Below are positions 39,012 through 46,855 of a DNA stretch of 47,072 nucleotides, one piece after another. A program made the position numbers and the translations under genes. A model generated the notes under the pieces. It was not told where the DNA came from, did not search any database, and saw nothing but the letters and a program-made list of their open reading frames with translations. Source of the stretch: Oscillospiraceae bacterium (GTDB taxonomy: Bacteria; Bacillota; Clostridia; Oscillospirales; Ruminococcaceae); NCBI GenBank assembly GCA_024404815.1, contig JAKSPL010000017.1:1-47072 (forward strand). The letters are read 5' to 3'. Position 1 is the first letter of the stretch. Every line of letters begins with the position of its first letter.

Positions 39012-39936
39012 AGGCACTCTTTATATTTTGCCCTCGAATTTCGTTGACAAATTGCGCGGTGACCTGAGATATCATCTGAATATCCGGCGAAAATTGTTTG
39101 TATCCGGACAATAGCAAATTTTGTATCACATTGCGGCGATTCTTATCTTTCAGCCTACCAAGAATATTGAACAGCAGTATTCTATCGATTTCATTTTTCA
39201 TTAGTAGACGTGAAAGAATGAGAATCACTTTTTCTGGACTTGACAGTTTTGGCTCTGAGTCATTTGTGATAATATCCGCTGGAATATAAACAGGTGGAAT
39301 AGCATTCATCAGTTCATGCTCCCATGTTGTTCCTTCAGGATTTCCTAGCGTTATTTCTAATCGTGTAATACTCGATGACAATCCGCACTGTTCACTCTTG
39401 TCGTACAGTTTTGCAAAGCCAACCTTATTTCTCTCACCCCAATAAACCGTGTAGTTATTTGGAGAAGAGATGAACAACATCATTTTTTTGCGTCCTTTTC
39501 TAGGAAATATCGATGACATCTCGCATGGAATGTCTATTGCGAGGTCATACCGGTCGATAGATACTGACTCACAAGCATTTAGAAAATTCTGTATTTCATA
39601 TATCGCTTTTGGAGATTGAAATACTTTGTTGGGATTAAATTCAATAAATCCCTTTCCCGTCGAATTGTCTGAAAAGAATATGGCAACATGAATACACAGT
39701 TTATTCCTCTGATGCGTGTATATCCTTTCAAATACGATTTTTCGATATAATGTTTCTTCGTCACTTTTCAGCTGAATATAGTCAAAAAAGTTTTGAATAC
39801 TATCAGGTTCATTTCTTAACTGTAATGATACAGAGCAAATCAGCTGAAAAGAAATCCGAACTTTATCAATAGAATACACAATGGAATCACGAACAATAGG
39901 TTTGTAGTATGCTATTCCATTCTGTGTCTCTTTCAT
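39010..39936 (-). CDS. Replication-initiator-like protein (Rep_trans/RCR-like)
   Basis: 308 residues from ATG 39936, chosen because AAAGGAG lies 10 bases upstream; an earlier start overlaps that site. The order of blocks resembles rolling-circle initiators of Gram-positive plasmids and ICEs: SIDRYDLAIDIPCEM (about 130), YTVYWGERNKVGFAKLYDK (about 168-186), ITRLEITLGNPEG (about 197), and a helical C-terminal half. The single tyrosine nucleophile cannot be assigned with certainty. In an integrated element, such a protein can nick at an origin and act as relaxase as well. The gene is AT-rich and shares direction with the three small regulators upstream. Confidence 0.6.
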   Translation of the reverse strand: MKETQNGIAYYKPIVRDSIVYSIDKVRISFQLICSVSLQLRNEPDSIQNFFDYIQLKSDEETLYRKIVFERIYTHQRNKLCIHVAIFFSDNSTGKGFIEFNPNKVFQSPKAIYEIQNFLNACESVSIDRYDLAIDIPCEMSSIFPRKGRKKMMLFISSPNNYTVYWGERNKVGFAKLYDKSEQCGLSSSITRLEITLGNPEGTTWEHELMNAIPPVYIPADIITNDSEPKLSSPEKVILILSRLLMKNEIDRILLFNILGRLKDKNRRNVIQNLLLSGYKQFSPDIQMISQVTAQFVNEIRGQNIKSA

Positions 39937-40027
39937 GAAAAACCATCTCCTTTCTACCAAGTTTGAAGTTAGTTAAGGGGGAGGAGCCAATCCCAGAACA
40001 GTAATCGGCTCCTCTTCGTCTAAATTG

Positions 40028-40402
40028 TTATTTATGGATTTTCTCAATTTCGTCCTGTGCGAGCAGACTTTCGATAAAATCTTTTCCCTTACTGCTCCAG
40101 CGCAGATGCGTTTTGGAATTTTTGCCTGTTTTGTTCAAAACATAGCCACGATTTGCGTAACGCGAATTGAGGTGCCATACGCCGCCTCGCCGGTATTGGA
40201 TATGTTTGGCGCATAGATACTGATTCAGACGCACAGCACTCATGCCGTATGCACTTGCTATGGACTGGATGGAGCAATATTCTGTTTCGTGCTCTTTTTT
40301 TGCCAGTGCAAAAATGTAATCTCGTAAATCGTGGTAGTGCACATATAATGCTCCGTTTCGCCAGCAATAACGGATCTTTTCGGGATTTAAATGTTTATTC
40401 AT
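40028..40402 (-). CDS. KilAC/antirepressor-like DNA-binding protein
   Basis: 124 residues. The C-terminal two thirds (about 45-115) follow the KilAC pattern of phage antirepressors: SIASAYGMSAVRLNQYLCAK, then IQYRRGGVWHLNSRYANRGY and HLRWSSKGKDFIESLL. KilAC domains bind DNA and occur in phage and element proteins that switch lifestyle. The N-terminal AntA/BRO part is missing; a short segment (MNKHLNPEKIRYCWRNGALY) replaces it. AGGAGG is eight bases before ATG, and the start overlaps the stop of the preceding small gene by four bases. Confidence 0.7.
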   Translation of the reverse strand: MNKHLNPEKIRYCWRNGALYVHYHDLRDYIFALAKKEHETEYCSIQSIASAYGMSAVRLNQYLCAKHIQYRRGGVWHLNSRYANRGYVLNKTGKNSKTHLRWSSKGKDFIESLLAQDEIEKIHK

Positions 40403-40608
40403 ACAAGTTCCTCCTCTGCTTGAAATCCGGTATACTCCGCCAGTAAATGGGGCGAAATATAGTAGTCGTATTTTTCATTTTTTTCGTCGGTTTTGAACGC
40501 TGCTCCGATCGGCAAAATGCCGCGTTGCAAGCCGATGCGGACAAACTGTGGTGACTTTCCCATTGCTTTTGCAGCAATCTGGATAGGTACATTATTCGCA
40601 ATCTTCAT
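40399..40608 (-). CDS. Small excisionase/HTH-like protein
   Basis: 69 residues: VPIQIAAKAMGKSPQFVRIGLQRGILPIG (two blocks, about 7-35) is a MerR/excisionase-like helix-turn-helix, followed by KYDYYISPHLLAEYTG, where a wing or hydrophobic contact is expected. AAGGAG lies eight bases before ATG 40608. It is coupled to the KilAC gene on one side and overlaps the next small HTH gene by 17 bases on the other. Because the element has an integrase, an excisionase role is plausible. Confidence 0.65.
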   Translation of the reverse strand: MKIANNVPIQIAAKAMGKSPQFVRIGLQRGILPIGAAFKTDEKNEKYDYYISPHLLAEYTGFQAEEELV

Positions 40609-40789
40609 ACTTTTTGTCTCCTTCCGCTTCGATTTGATCGATCAGATCAATCATGTGCTGGGTTTCGTTTTCATCAAGCTTGTGGCGGAGGCGTTTGGAC
40701 AGCTGATAGTCATGGAGGTTCATCTTTTCAGCGAGTTGCCAGAGCTTGACACCGTGCTGCTTGGCGTAGTGCCTGATCATGGAATTCAT
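40592..40789 (-). CDS. Small HTH protein of the element control region
   Basis: 65 residues: IRHYAKQHGVKLWQLAEKM, NLHDYQLSKRLRHKL and ETQHMIDLIDQIE. This has the size and pattern of a single XRE-type HTH, as found in element control switches. GGAGTGATC is a few bases before ATG 40789. It is the first gene of the leftward operon (HTH, excisionase-like, KilAC, Rep-like) opposite the rightward DUF6076-like gene, so it probably regulates the divergent intergenic region. Confidence 0.65.
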   Translation of the reverse strand: MNSMIRHYAKQHGVKLWQLAEKMNLHDYQLSKRLRHKLDENETQHMIDLIDQIEAEGDKKYEDCE

Positions 40790-40830
40790 GTTTGATCACT
40801 CCTTTTTCTGTGAAATTGAAGGCAATTACA

Positions 40831-40887
40831 ACATCAGCAATTTCCTTATGTTTATAGTATACAACTTTTTTTGCTCTGTGCTGATGT
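40831..40887. promoter_or_regulatory. Divergent control region with a 9-base inverted repeat
   Basis: ACATCAGCA (40831-40839) and TGCTGATGT (40879-40887) are exact inverse copies 39 bases apart, flanking AT-rich DNA with the -10-like TATACT (minus strand, 40861-40856). They lie between the divergent starts of the leftward HTH operon (40789) and the rightward gene (40931), a natural place for operators of the HTH proteins. Confidence 0.5.
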
Positions 40888-40930
40888 ATCAATTGAGGGC
40901 AAAAAATCATAACTCAGAGGAGGCTTTTTT

Positions 40931-42307
40931 ATGGAAGTAAAAATCACATCCCCATTTCAGGCAATCGAACCCGCATACGTCTATAAGCCCGCAGACATAA
41001 ACGATCGCTCTTGGATAATCGTGATGAACGATATAGACGGTCAACCGAGGCGGTATACAGCAGAAATCGGCACATTTGTCTGTACTTTTATTAATAGAGA
41101 GAATCATTTGAATAGAATACTGAAGCTGAACGATAGAACATTTCAAGTAGTTGCTCAAGGTAGTCCATGGGAATACAACTATAATATCATCAACACTTAT
41201 CTAGAGGGCGCATTCTTGATGACACTTTATGACATCATCTTTAACCAAAACAACGCAAAAGTGCGTGCCTGCGACGAAAAATTTGTAGAATATGTGCGCA
41301 ATAATATTGGAAATTTGGATGCTGACAAACTCTACACAGATCTTGAGAATGTTGAAATCTATCAGGACAATAGCGAATATACTGCTCGTGAGCAAATGTA
41401 TCAGGCGTGTACGGCGAAATCGATAGATTTTCCTATGCTTCTCCGGTACTACAATTCCCATTATGATTGCATTGAGGGCTTGCCCGACCTGATTGAATAT
41501 TACAAGCAACTTGATGGTCGCTTTTTCATATTCGATCAGTTTACTCATGATCTTTGCAGGGCAAATCGATTGAACAGTAAAAAGCGAGAGAAAATTTATC
41601 ACGACTATAAATATCTCGGATGGTATCTGTCGGATGAATTCGCTTTGAATGAATTTATCAGGGACTGGCAAAACAATCAACAGAAATCCACTTCAAGAGT
41701 GTCCAAACCACCACAATTTGATTTGGATGGAAAAATTCATCATCTCGGAGAGATTAACTATCATGGACAGGCGTATACGAAGTATCTGGTTGATGATATT
41801 TCACTGCTGTTTACGCTCGATTTGGAAGCAGTGCTTCTTTCTGACAACGATTTCACGCCGATATTCAAAAAATGCAAGCTATGTGGAGATCTATTTCTTC
41901 AGCCAGCCACGAGAATTCAAAAATGTCAGTGTTGCACAATATTGACTCGAAAATATCATAATACAAAACGCGATTCCGATCTTTGCCGCTATATATTTAG
42001 AAAATCGCTCTCCCTTTTGGGAGGCAGTTCACCAAAGCGTTTTGAGGTAAAAAAAAGGGGGGAGTATATGAATGCTTTTATGACTATATACTACGCAATC
42101 CTAGATGCACTTACTTCCAAGAAAGTCTGCATTGTGGGCGGCACTACAATAACAAATAAAAATGAGCATGCCAAGTGGTTGACTCAAATGTACAATCGAA
42201 TGAAAAGGGGAGACATTTCATGGCTAGAACATATCGACGTGCAAATAGTACCGGCTCCATCCGAAAAGAGTCCGGAAATAGACGAAATCCCTACCGAGTC
42301 ACGGTGA
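40931..42307 (+). CDS. DUF6076-like protein with a zinc-ribbon segment
   Basis: 458 residues. AGAGGAGG is nine bases before ATG. The first 330 residues are mixed, AT-rich and without known motifs. At about 317-335 there is a zinc-ribbon-like unit, KKCKLCGDLFLQPATRI followed by QKCQCC, then basic residues. Proteins with this C-terminal cysteine unit beside integrases in Clostridia are, as I recall, called DUF6076, but that assignment is from memory. The last 88 bases overlap the start of the integrase gene in another frame. No membrane helix. It could be a directionality or control factor of the element. Confidence 0.6.
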   Translation: MEVKITSPFQAIEPAYVYKPADINDRSWIIVMNDIDGQPRRYTAEIGTFVCTFINRENHLNRILKLNDRTFQVVAQGSPWEYNYNIINTYLEGAFLMTLYDIIFNQNNAKVRACDEKFVEYVRNNIGNLDADKLYTDLENVEIYQDNSEYTAREQMYQACTAKSIDFPMLLRYYNSHYDCIEGLPDLIEYYKQLDGRFFIFDQFTHDLCRANRLNSKKREKIYHDYKYLGWYLSDEFALNEFIRDWQNNQQKSTSRVSKPPQFDLDGKIHHLGEINYHGQAYTKYLVDDISLLFTLDLEAVLLSDNDFTPIFKKCKLCGDLFLQPATRIQKCQCCTILTRKYHNTKRDSDLCRYIFRKSLSLLGGSSPKRFEVKKRGEYMNAFMTIYYAILDALTSKKVCIVGGTTITNKNEHAKWLTQMYNRMKRGDISWLEHIDVQIVPAPSEKSPEIDEIPTESR

Positions 42308-43275
42308 CGCTGGGTTGGGATGATAGCGGCAAACAGATCAGAAAAAGCTTAGGCTAATTTCACACTCGTGATGAAGCGACTATCGCGCTTGCCAATTATC
42401 ATGCCAACCCATATGACATTACAGCGGCTCAGCAAACGTTTGCTGACATCTATGCCAAATGGAGCGAACAGAAATTCCCGACTATCAGCGCGTCCAATAT
42501 AAAAGGGTATCAGGCTGCATATCGACGCTGCCAGTATCTATATGCATACAAAATCAAGGATATCGGAGTTGATGAACTGCAACACGTTATTGATACCTGC
42601 GGATGCAACTACCCGACGATGAAGAAGATAAAGATTTTGTTTACACAGCTGTTTGGATACGCTTTGCCGCGAAAGCTGACCGATCAGAACTATGCTGCAT
42701 ATGTGGATATAGCGCGTTACAAAGGGCGAAATCCGAACAAGCGCGACCGCACTGCTTTTTCCGCAACTGAAATTGCACGCATTGCGAATACTGACAGTGC
42801 CGAAATTGCAAAAGTTGTGCTGATGCTGATATATTCTGGCTTGCGAATCAATGAATTGCTCAATCTGAAGCTTGCAGACTGCCACCTTGATCAGCAATAT
42901 ATCGACATTGTGCGCTCCAAGACGGAAAACGGTATCCGACAGGTTCCGATTGCGGACAAGACGGCGGCGTACTGGCAGCATTTCGCTCAAAAAGGGGGGC
43001 TGTATCTTTTGGAGATGGACGGCAGATCGTTTGAGGGTGGAAAAGGGTATACCGCATTCAAAGATACGTACTGGCATCCTTTTATGGATGCAATGGAATT
43101 CGGAAAGCGCGACATCCATGAAACAAGGCACACTTGCTCAACGATGCTCATGGCAGCAGAAATCTATCCGGCAAAGATAAACCGGATACTGGGACACACC
43201 GGAAAAACGACAGCAGAAAACGTTTACACCCATTTGGACATTTCCGAACTGATTGACGCGATCAATAAAATCTAA
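42220..43275 (+). pseudogene. Tyrosine integrase interrupted by one in-frame TAA
   Basis: Reading from ATG 42220 (AGGGGAG upstream), the frame is MARTYRRANSTGSIRKESG, then GKQIRKSLG, then TAA at 42355-42357 (codon 46). It then continues in the same frame without further stops to 43275 as FHTRDEATIALANYH, SGLRINELLNLKL (Arg about 209), DIHETRHTCSTML (HxxR about 299-302), ILGHTGKTTAEN and VYTHLD (Tyr about 335). All catalytic residues of a tyrosine recombinase are there. In homologues the SLG is normally followed by Tyr or Phe, so the TAA likely arose from a Tyr codon by a single base change. A short restart protein at ATG 42619 would lack the arm and core-binding domains. Confidence 0.9.
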
Positions 43276-43290
43276 AAAATTGCTTGTCTA

Positions 43291-43308
43291 GGTATATCTT
43301 GATACACC
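43291..43308. other. Palindromic sequence next to the integrase end (candidate att region)
   Basis: GGTATATC-TT-GATACACC has one mismatched pair and lies 16 bases past the integrase stop, followed by CTACGCGGCAACA. Attachment sites often sit directly beside the integrase gene. I could not find a matching copy at the other end of the element, so the assignment is tentative. Confidence 0.3.
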
Positions 43309-43322
43309 TACGCGGCAACAAA

Positions 43323-43362
43323 AAAGCTCCGTGAAAGTGAAATTCACGGAGCTTTGCTTTTT
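43323..43362 (+). terminator. Terminator after the integrase
   Basis: AAAGCTCCGTGAA / TTCACGGAGCTTT perfect arms, AGTGAAA loop, then GCTTTTT. Confidence 0.88.
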
Positions 43363-43580
43363 GATATGAAGACAGGAGACTATATATGGTTTATAGAAAC
43401 ATTCATCAGGCAATCAGCATTTATGCGTGTTGCTTAGAATATTATTGCACGCCATACTTAATACGACTTTGTTCATCTATCAAAACTGCGGTCTTCCGCA
43501 AATGTCTTTATAACCAAACAAAAAGGCATCGGAAATGACCTGCCTCCTGTCAAGTAGACAGAACAAAAAATCTACGATTT

Positions 43581-43608
43581 GCACAATAATCTGTACGAAT
43601 AATTGTGC
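43581..43608. other. Inverted repeat in a gene-free stretch
   Basis: GCACAAT (43581-43587) and ATTGTGC (43602-43608) flank a 14-base loop. The region 43363-43637 between integrase and dockerin gene contains no gene that I can support; this is its only clear structure beside a small GCGG-TCTT-CCGC hairpin. Confidence 0.4.
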
Positions 43609-43637
43609 ATTCAAAACATTCAATTTTGCAAATATAT

Positions 43638-43669
43638 AGCCGCCGATGTGTTTAAGCACACCGGCGGCT
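43638..43669 (-). terminator. Terminator-like hairpin of the sigma/anti-sigma/dockerin operon
   Basis: AGCCGCCGATGTG / CACACCGGCGGCT arms with one mismatch and a TTTAAG loop, 34 bases past the minus-strand stop codon. The run that follows is AT-rich rather than pure T. Confidence 0.65.
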
Positions 43670-43702
43670 GTTCTTATTTATTTGTCATGAAGAATTTGTG
43701 TG

Positions 43703-44788
43703 TCAATCGAGCTTTGCAATTTTGCGGACGATTGCCGTGGTATCTGCACCGTTCAAAATACCGTCACCGTTCACATCCGCGTTGGCAATACCGCTTGCAG
43801 TCATGGTTACGGCGGTATCTTCTGCGGCATATCGTGCGGTCAGGATTGCATCAGATATATCCACTATGCAGTCTAAATTCGCATCGCCAGCGACCGCAAG
43901 CGCGTTCTGACCAATTAACGGTTCGTTGTCAATTACAGGAGAATCATATCTTGCAGAGATGCCGAACTGTGCATGCAACTCTACCGCTAACGCAAAATGT
44001 TCCGAAAAATCAGTACCTTCAGGAGGAATTACTGCGTAAACCTTATCATCAAAAGTAGTTCGATTCAGTTCAGAGTCAAATGCACCCAGTATCTTTGCTG
44101 TGTCAATATTTTCCGATGTCACACAAACAAATTTACATTCCGGATGATTTTCGTTAACCCATGTTTCGATGGCATTCCAATCATAGCTTACTTCTTCAAG
44201 TTTATGGTCAATCCATTCCCAACCTACTGGTTGATACATTGTTATATAGTTCGAAGAAATCAACTGATAATCCGCTGTTTGTCCCCATGTATAGAAAGCG
44301 GAGATCAAACCGGCTTGTGCCAGGTCATGCATCAGATCATCGGAAATCTTTGCAGTTCTTTTGGATTCATCTTCCTCAAAGATATCATATGTTTTTGTGT
44401 CAAAGGCATCCGTTAGAATACAGTTCGGGTAATATTTCTGAACAATTGTATCAGCTTTCTTTTCAGCTTCTTTTGCATCTAGATCATTGCGTAATACAAA
44501 TCGCAATGCGTTTCTTCGATTGACACCGTACATAACATTACTGAGTTGGTGATGTGTATCCGACATAGGTTCATCAGAAATGAAACTATATTTATATAAG
44601 AGATCATACCCGAACCAACCTTTGTCATTTAGCAGCGTCATATTCTGAAATACATCGCCTGTTGCCGTTCCCCAACAATAGATGTCTGCGATATCTTCGG
44701 TTGTAACCTGTGCAGCCTGAACAGGCTGCGTGCAGCAAAGCATCGTGATCCCTGTGAGCAATGCTGCAAATCTTATGCGTTTTTTCAT
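43703..44788 (-). CDS. Secreted protein with C-terminal type I dockerin
   Basis: 361 residues. Signal peptide MKKRIRFAALLTGITMLCC..QAAQ (about 1-26). The central 260 residues have no catalytic domain that I recognise. A C-terminal dockerin (about 297-361) has two calcium-binding F-hand repeats, GDANLDCIVDISDAILTARY and DVNGDGILNGADTTAIVRK. Dockerins plug enzymes or sensors into cohesin-bearing scaffoldins of cellulosomes. The gene starts 17 bases after the anti-sigma stop, so it is cotranscribed with an ECF sigma/anti-sigma pair, which is unusual for an ordinary cellulosome enzyme. AAGGTGGGAG precedes ATG. Confidence 0.9.
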   Translation of the reverse strand: MKKRIRFAALLTGITMLCCTQPVQAAQVTTEDIADIYCWGTATGDVFQNMTLLNDKGWFGYDLLYKYSFISDEPMSDTHHQLSNVMYGVNRRNALRFVLRNDLDAKEAEKKADTIVQKYYPNCILTDAFDTKTYDIFEEDESKRTAKISDDLMHDLAQAGLISAFYTWGQTADYQLISSNYITMYQPVGWEWIDHKLEEVSYDWNAIETWVNENHPECKFVCVTSENIDTAKILGAFDSELNRTTFDDKVYAVIPPEGTDFSEHFALAVELHAQFGISARYDSPVIDNEPLIGQNALAVAGDANLDCIVDISDAILTARYAAEDTAVTMTASGIANADVNGDGILNGADTTAIVRKIAKLD

Positions 44789-44804
44789 GATGCTCCCACC
44801 TTTC

Positions 44805-45755
44805 TTAATATTGGATTGTTATTGATTGAGAAGATTCTTCTAATAGAATCTGAAAGAAATCTTCTCCTATGACCGGAATTATATTCGCTGATAGTTGATC
44901 ACTTTTGATATTCAACTCATTCGGAAAAACAAGTAAATACTTGATTTGAACATTGTCTAAAGTATCGTTTTCATTTAAATATGCGATATACAGTTGGCAG
45001 ATATCGTTAATTATTTTTCCGCGTATAATTGCTGCATTTTGAATATCTCCAGATATTTCGGCACATATTAGCGTACAGTTGGATAAGTCCAGATCGTCTG
45101 GCAGATTCTCGAATTCACTGATTATGTCTGCTGTTGGATCGTAAAAATAACAACTGATTTCATTAGGTGTGATGCTTGTAGTGAGTGGTTGTACTTCTGT
45201 ACGATAGATCGGAATAGCGATTATTTGCGAAACAATAGGTTCATCACTTTGTATGGTTGGTTCATCAGATGTAATAGGTGATGTTGTGACTGCGTGTGTG
45301 TGTGTTGTGATTATCGGCTCTGTCTCTGCTTTTTCGATACTTTTTTGTGGTTGCGTTGGAGTGGTATTGACTGATGAAACCGATAGAAGTGGCATATCTG
45401 TTTCATTGGCCGTAATAAACTCTGAAATATTGGCTGTTGTGTTTACGGTAACAGCCGCAGAAGCAAATGATGTCTGAATCGGTGAGGTTGCGGTTTGTGT
45501 CTCGGAATGTTCAGCTAATTTCTGAACAGTTGTCATTGTTGTGATGACTTCTTCCACTGATTCGGGCGGCTCTGTGATTTCAGGTGTTTGTATCCGTAGT
45601 TTCGGGTAAATCGCAGCCGAAATCAGTAAGACGATGCAGGCAGCAATCGCAGAAACCTGATACCAGCGAATGGGCTTGCTGTGCGGATTTGCAGCAGATA
45701 CGATGTATTCGTCCGAGATGTCGGTCAGCAGTTCTGAAAATGTAGTTGGATTCAC
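44805..45755 (-). CDS. Membrane anti-sigma factor with a Ser/Thr-rich external linker
   Basis: 316 residues, starting at GTG 45755 with AAGGAGGG upstream. A short cytoplasmic head (about 1-30) leads to one membrane helix (about 31-50, YQVSAIAACIVLLISAAIYP). A long Thr/Ser/Pro/Glu-rich extracellular stretch (about 58-215) precedes a C-terminal domain (about 216-316, starting SCYFYDPTADIISEFE). The start overlaps the sigma gene stop by four bases, the standard ECF sigma/anti-sigma coupling. The zinc-type HxxxCxxC anti-sigma motif is not present. By analogy with RsgI-like sensors in cellulolytic clostridia, the external part may sense polysaccharide, but it has no carbohydrate-binding module that I recognise. 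Confidence 0.8.
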   Translation of the reverse strand: MNPTTFSELLTDISDEYIVSAANPHSKPIRWYQVSAIAACIVLLISAAIYPKLRIQTPEITEPPESVEEVITTMTTVQKLAEHSETQTATSPIQTSFASAAVTVNTTANISEFITANETDMPLLSVSSVNTTPTQPQKSIEKAETEPIITTHTHAVTTSPITSDEPTIQSDEPIVSQIIAIPIYRTEVQPLTTSITPNEISCYFYDPTADIISEFENLPDDLDLSNCTLICAEISGDIQNAAIIRGKIINDICQLYIAYLNENDTLDNVQIKYLLVFPNELNIKSDQLSANIIPVIGEDFFQILLEESSQSITIQY

Positions 45756-46309
45756 AGCAATCCCTCCTTTCTCAGATGCTTTTGCAGCCTTTTTCGCAGA
45801 CGGGACAGCGTCATCGTCACATGGCTTTCTGTCATATGAAACATTTTGGAAAGTGATGAAATATCAGTCGCATACCAATAACGCCGAACGAACAGATCGC
45901 GTTGCTTTTGCGGCAATCCCTGCAAAAAGCGATTGATTGCGCCGATCATCTCGCGGCGTTCAACTTCACTGACCACATCACCTCTGTCCGGAATAATCTC
46001 TGCAAGTTCATCAATGGAACCTGCAATATTGGCTGCATTGCGTTTCATCGTGTGGGCAGCACGATAACGGTCATGTGCAGCGTTGCGAACCAGTTTCAAT
46101 AGGTAAGCGCAGAAGTTCTTTGGCTTAGCGGGTGGGATCGCATTCCATGCTGCAAGCATCGCATCATTCAGACATTCCTCTGCATCTTCATCATTACCGG
46201 TAATATCACGCGCAACTGACCGGCAGAGCGCTCCGTATTGCTGATTGCTTTCGGATATTGCCTGCTCATTTCGCTGTTCAAAAAGTGATATGATTGCTTG
46301 ATCATTCAT
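45752..46309 (-). CDS. ECF-type RNA polymerase sigma factor
   Basis: 185 residues from ATG 46309 (a GTG nine bases upstream is an alternative; GGTGGGAG lies between). Region 2 shows DAEECLNDAMLAAWNAIPPAKPKNFCAYL in two adjoining blocks (about 42-70) and LLKLVRNAAHDRYRA. Region 4 shows GLPQKQRDLFVRRYWY and IASLSKMFHMTESHVTMTLSRLR-type sequence (DISSLSKMFHMTESHV, about 145-160). No sigma-70 regions 1 or 3. It should direct transcription of its own operon and a small regulon when released by the coupled membrane anti-sigma factor. Confidence 0.93.
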   Translation of the reverse strand: MNDQAIISLFEQRNEQAISESNQQYGALCRSVARDITGNDEDAEECLNDAMLAAWNAIPPAKPKNFCAYLLKLVRNAAHDRYRAAHTMKRNAANIAGSIDELAEIIPDRGDVVSEVERREMIGAINRFLQGLPQKQRDLFVRRYWYATDISSLSKMFHMTESHVTMTLSRLRKRLQKHLRKEGLL

Positions 46310-46430
46310 AGCTCCCACCGCCCTTCGTGCTCGCCTTCATATATAAGAACGAGATTTACGCAAAAATACAACACTTAGAAAGAATTTTTTCTTTGGATTC
46401 ATTATAGCATAATTTGGAGAAAGATACAAC

Positions 46431-46556
46431 TTATAGCATAGGGTTCAAGTTAATATCTGATTTGTATGGTATTACTTTATAGCTTCCATTTTCTTCAAGA
46501 TATTCTTGAACAGCTCGGATTCTTTCTTCATCGTTCAGTTTACTATTTCTTGACAT
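46431..46556 (-). CDS. 41-residue protein with a transposase-OrfA-like helix
   Basis: Starts at ATG 46556 with AAGGGGG (46570-46564) upstream and ends in TAA. The sequence KLNDEERIRAVQEYLEENG, then SYKVIPYKSD, resembles the first helix-turn-helix unit of IS3-type OrfA proteins (the ERIRAVQEYLE helix), then stops. It is either a leftover of an insertion sequence or a tiny HTH-like peptide. The good ribosome binding site keeps expression possible. No terminal inverted repeats were seen. Confidence 0.45.
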   Translation of the reverse strand: MSRNSKLNDEERIRAVQEYLEENGSYKVIPYKSDINLNPML

Positions 46557-46774
46557 AAAATAACCCCCTTAGAGCTTTGCACACTTTTGTTATTTCGTGT
46601 GTCTACTGCCGCCGCCTAAAATGGCAGAACGGAAATTCAGTGATAGCAAAACAGCTATATTTCGGTATATAATAAATGATCAGGGCTATGTCCTCCGTGA
46701 CCGTGTACGGAAGGCATAATCCATTTTTCTTTCATTCTATATTTTACCGTTTTACCGTTTTTCCCCATTTTATA

Positions 46775-46803
46775 TTGCAATTTTCAGAAAAGTATGTTAT
46801 GAT
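46775..46803 (+). promoter_or_regulatory. Promoter of the final secreted protein gene
   Basis: TTGCAA (46775-46780), 17 bases, TATGAT (46798-46803), 53 bases before the start codon. Just upstream, TTTTACCG occurs twice in tandem (46742-46757). 46571-46740 shows no gene. Confidence 0.7.
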
Positions 46804-46855
46804 ATAAGCAAGTTGGTAAAAGAAGCCAATACAAACTGACTTTTAGGAGGTCAAT

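Noticed and set aside
33800-43330. One single large mobile element covering recombinase to integrase
   Set aside because: A terminator, a shift in composition near 36.5 kb and two different recombinase types favour at least two separate insertions. No matching end repeats were found for either.
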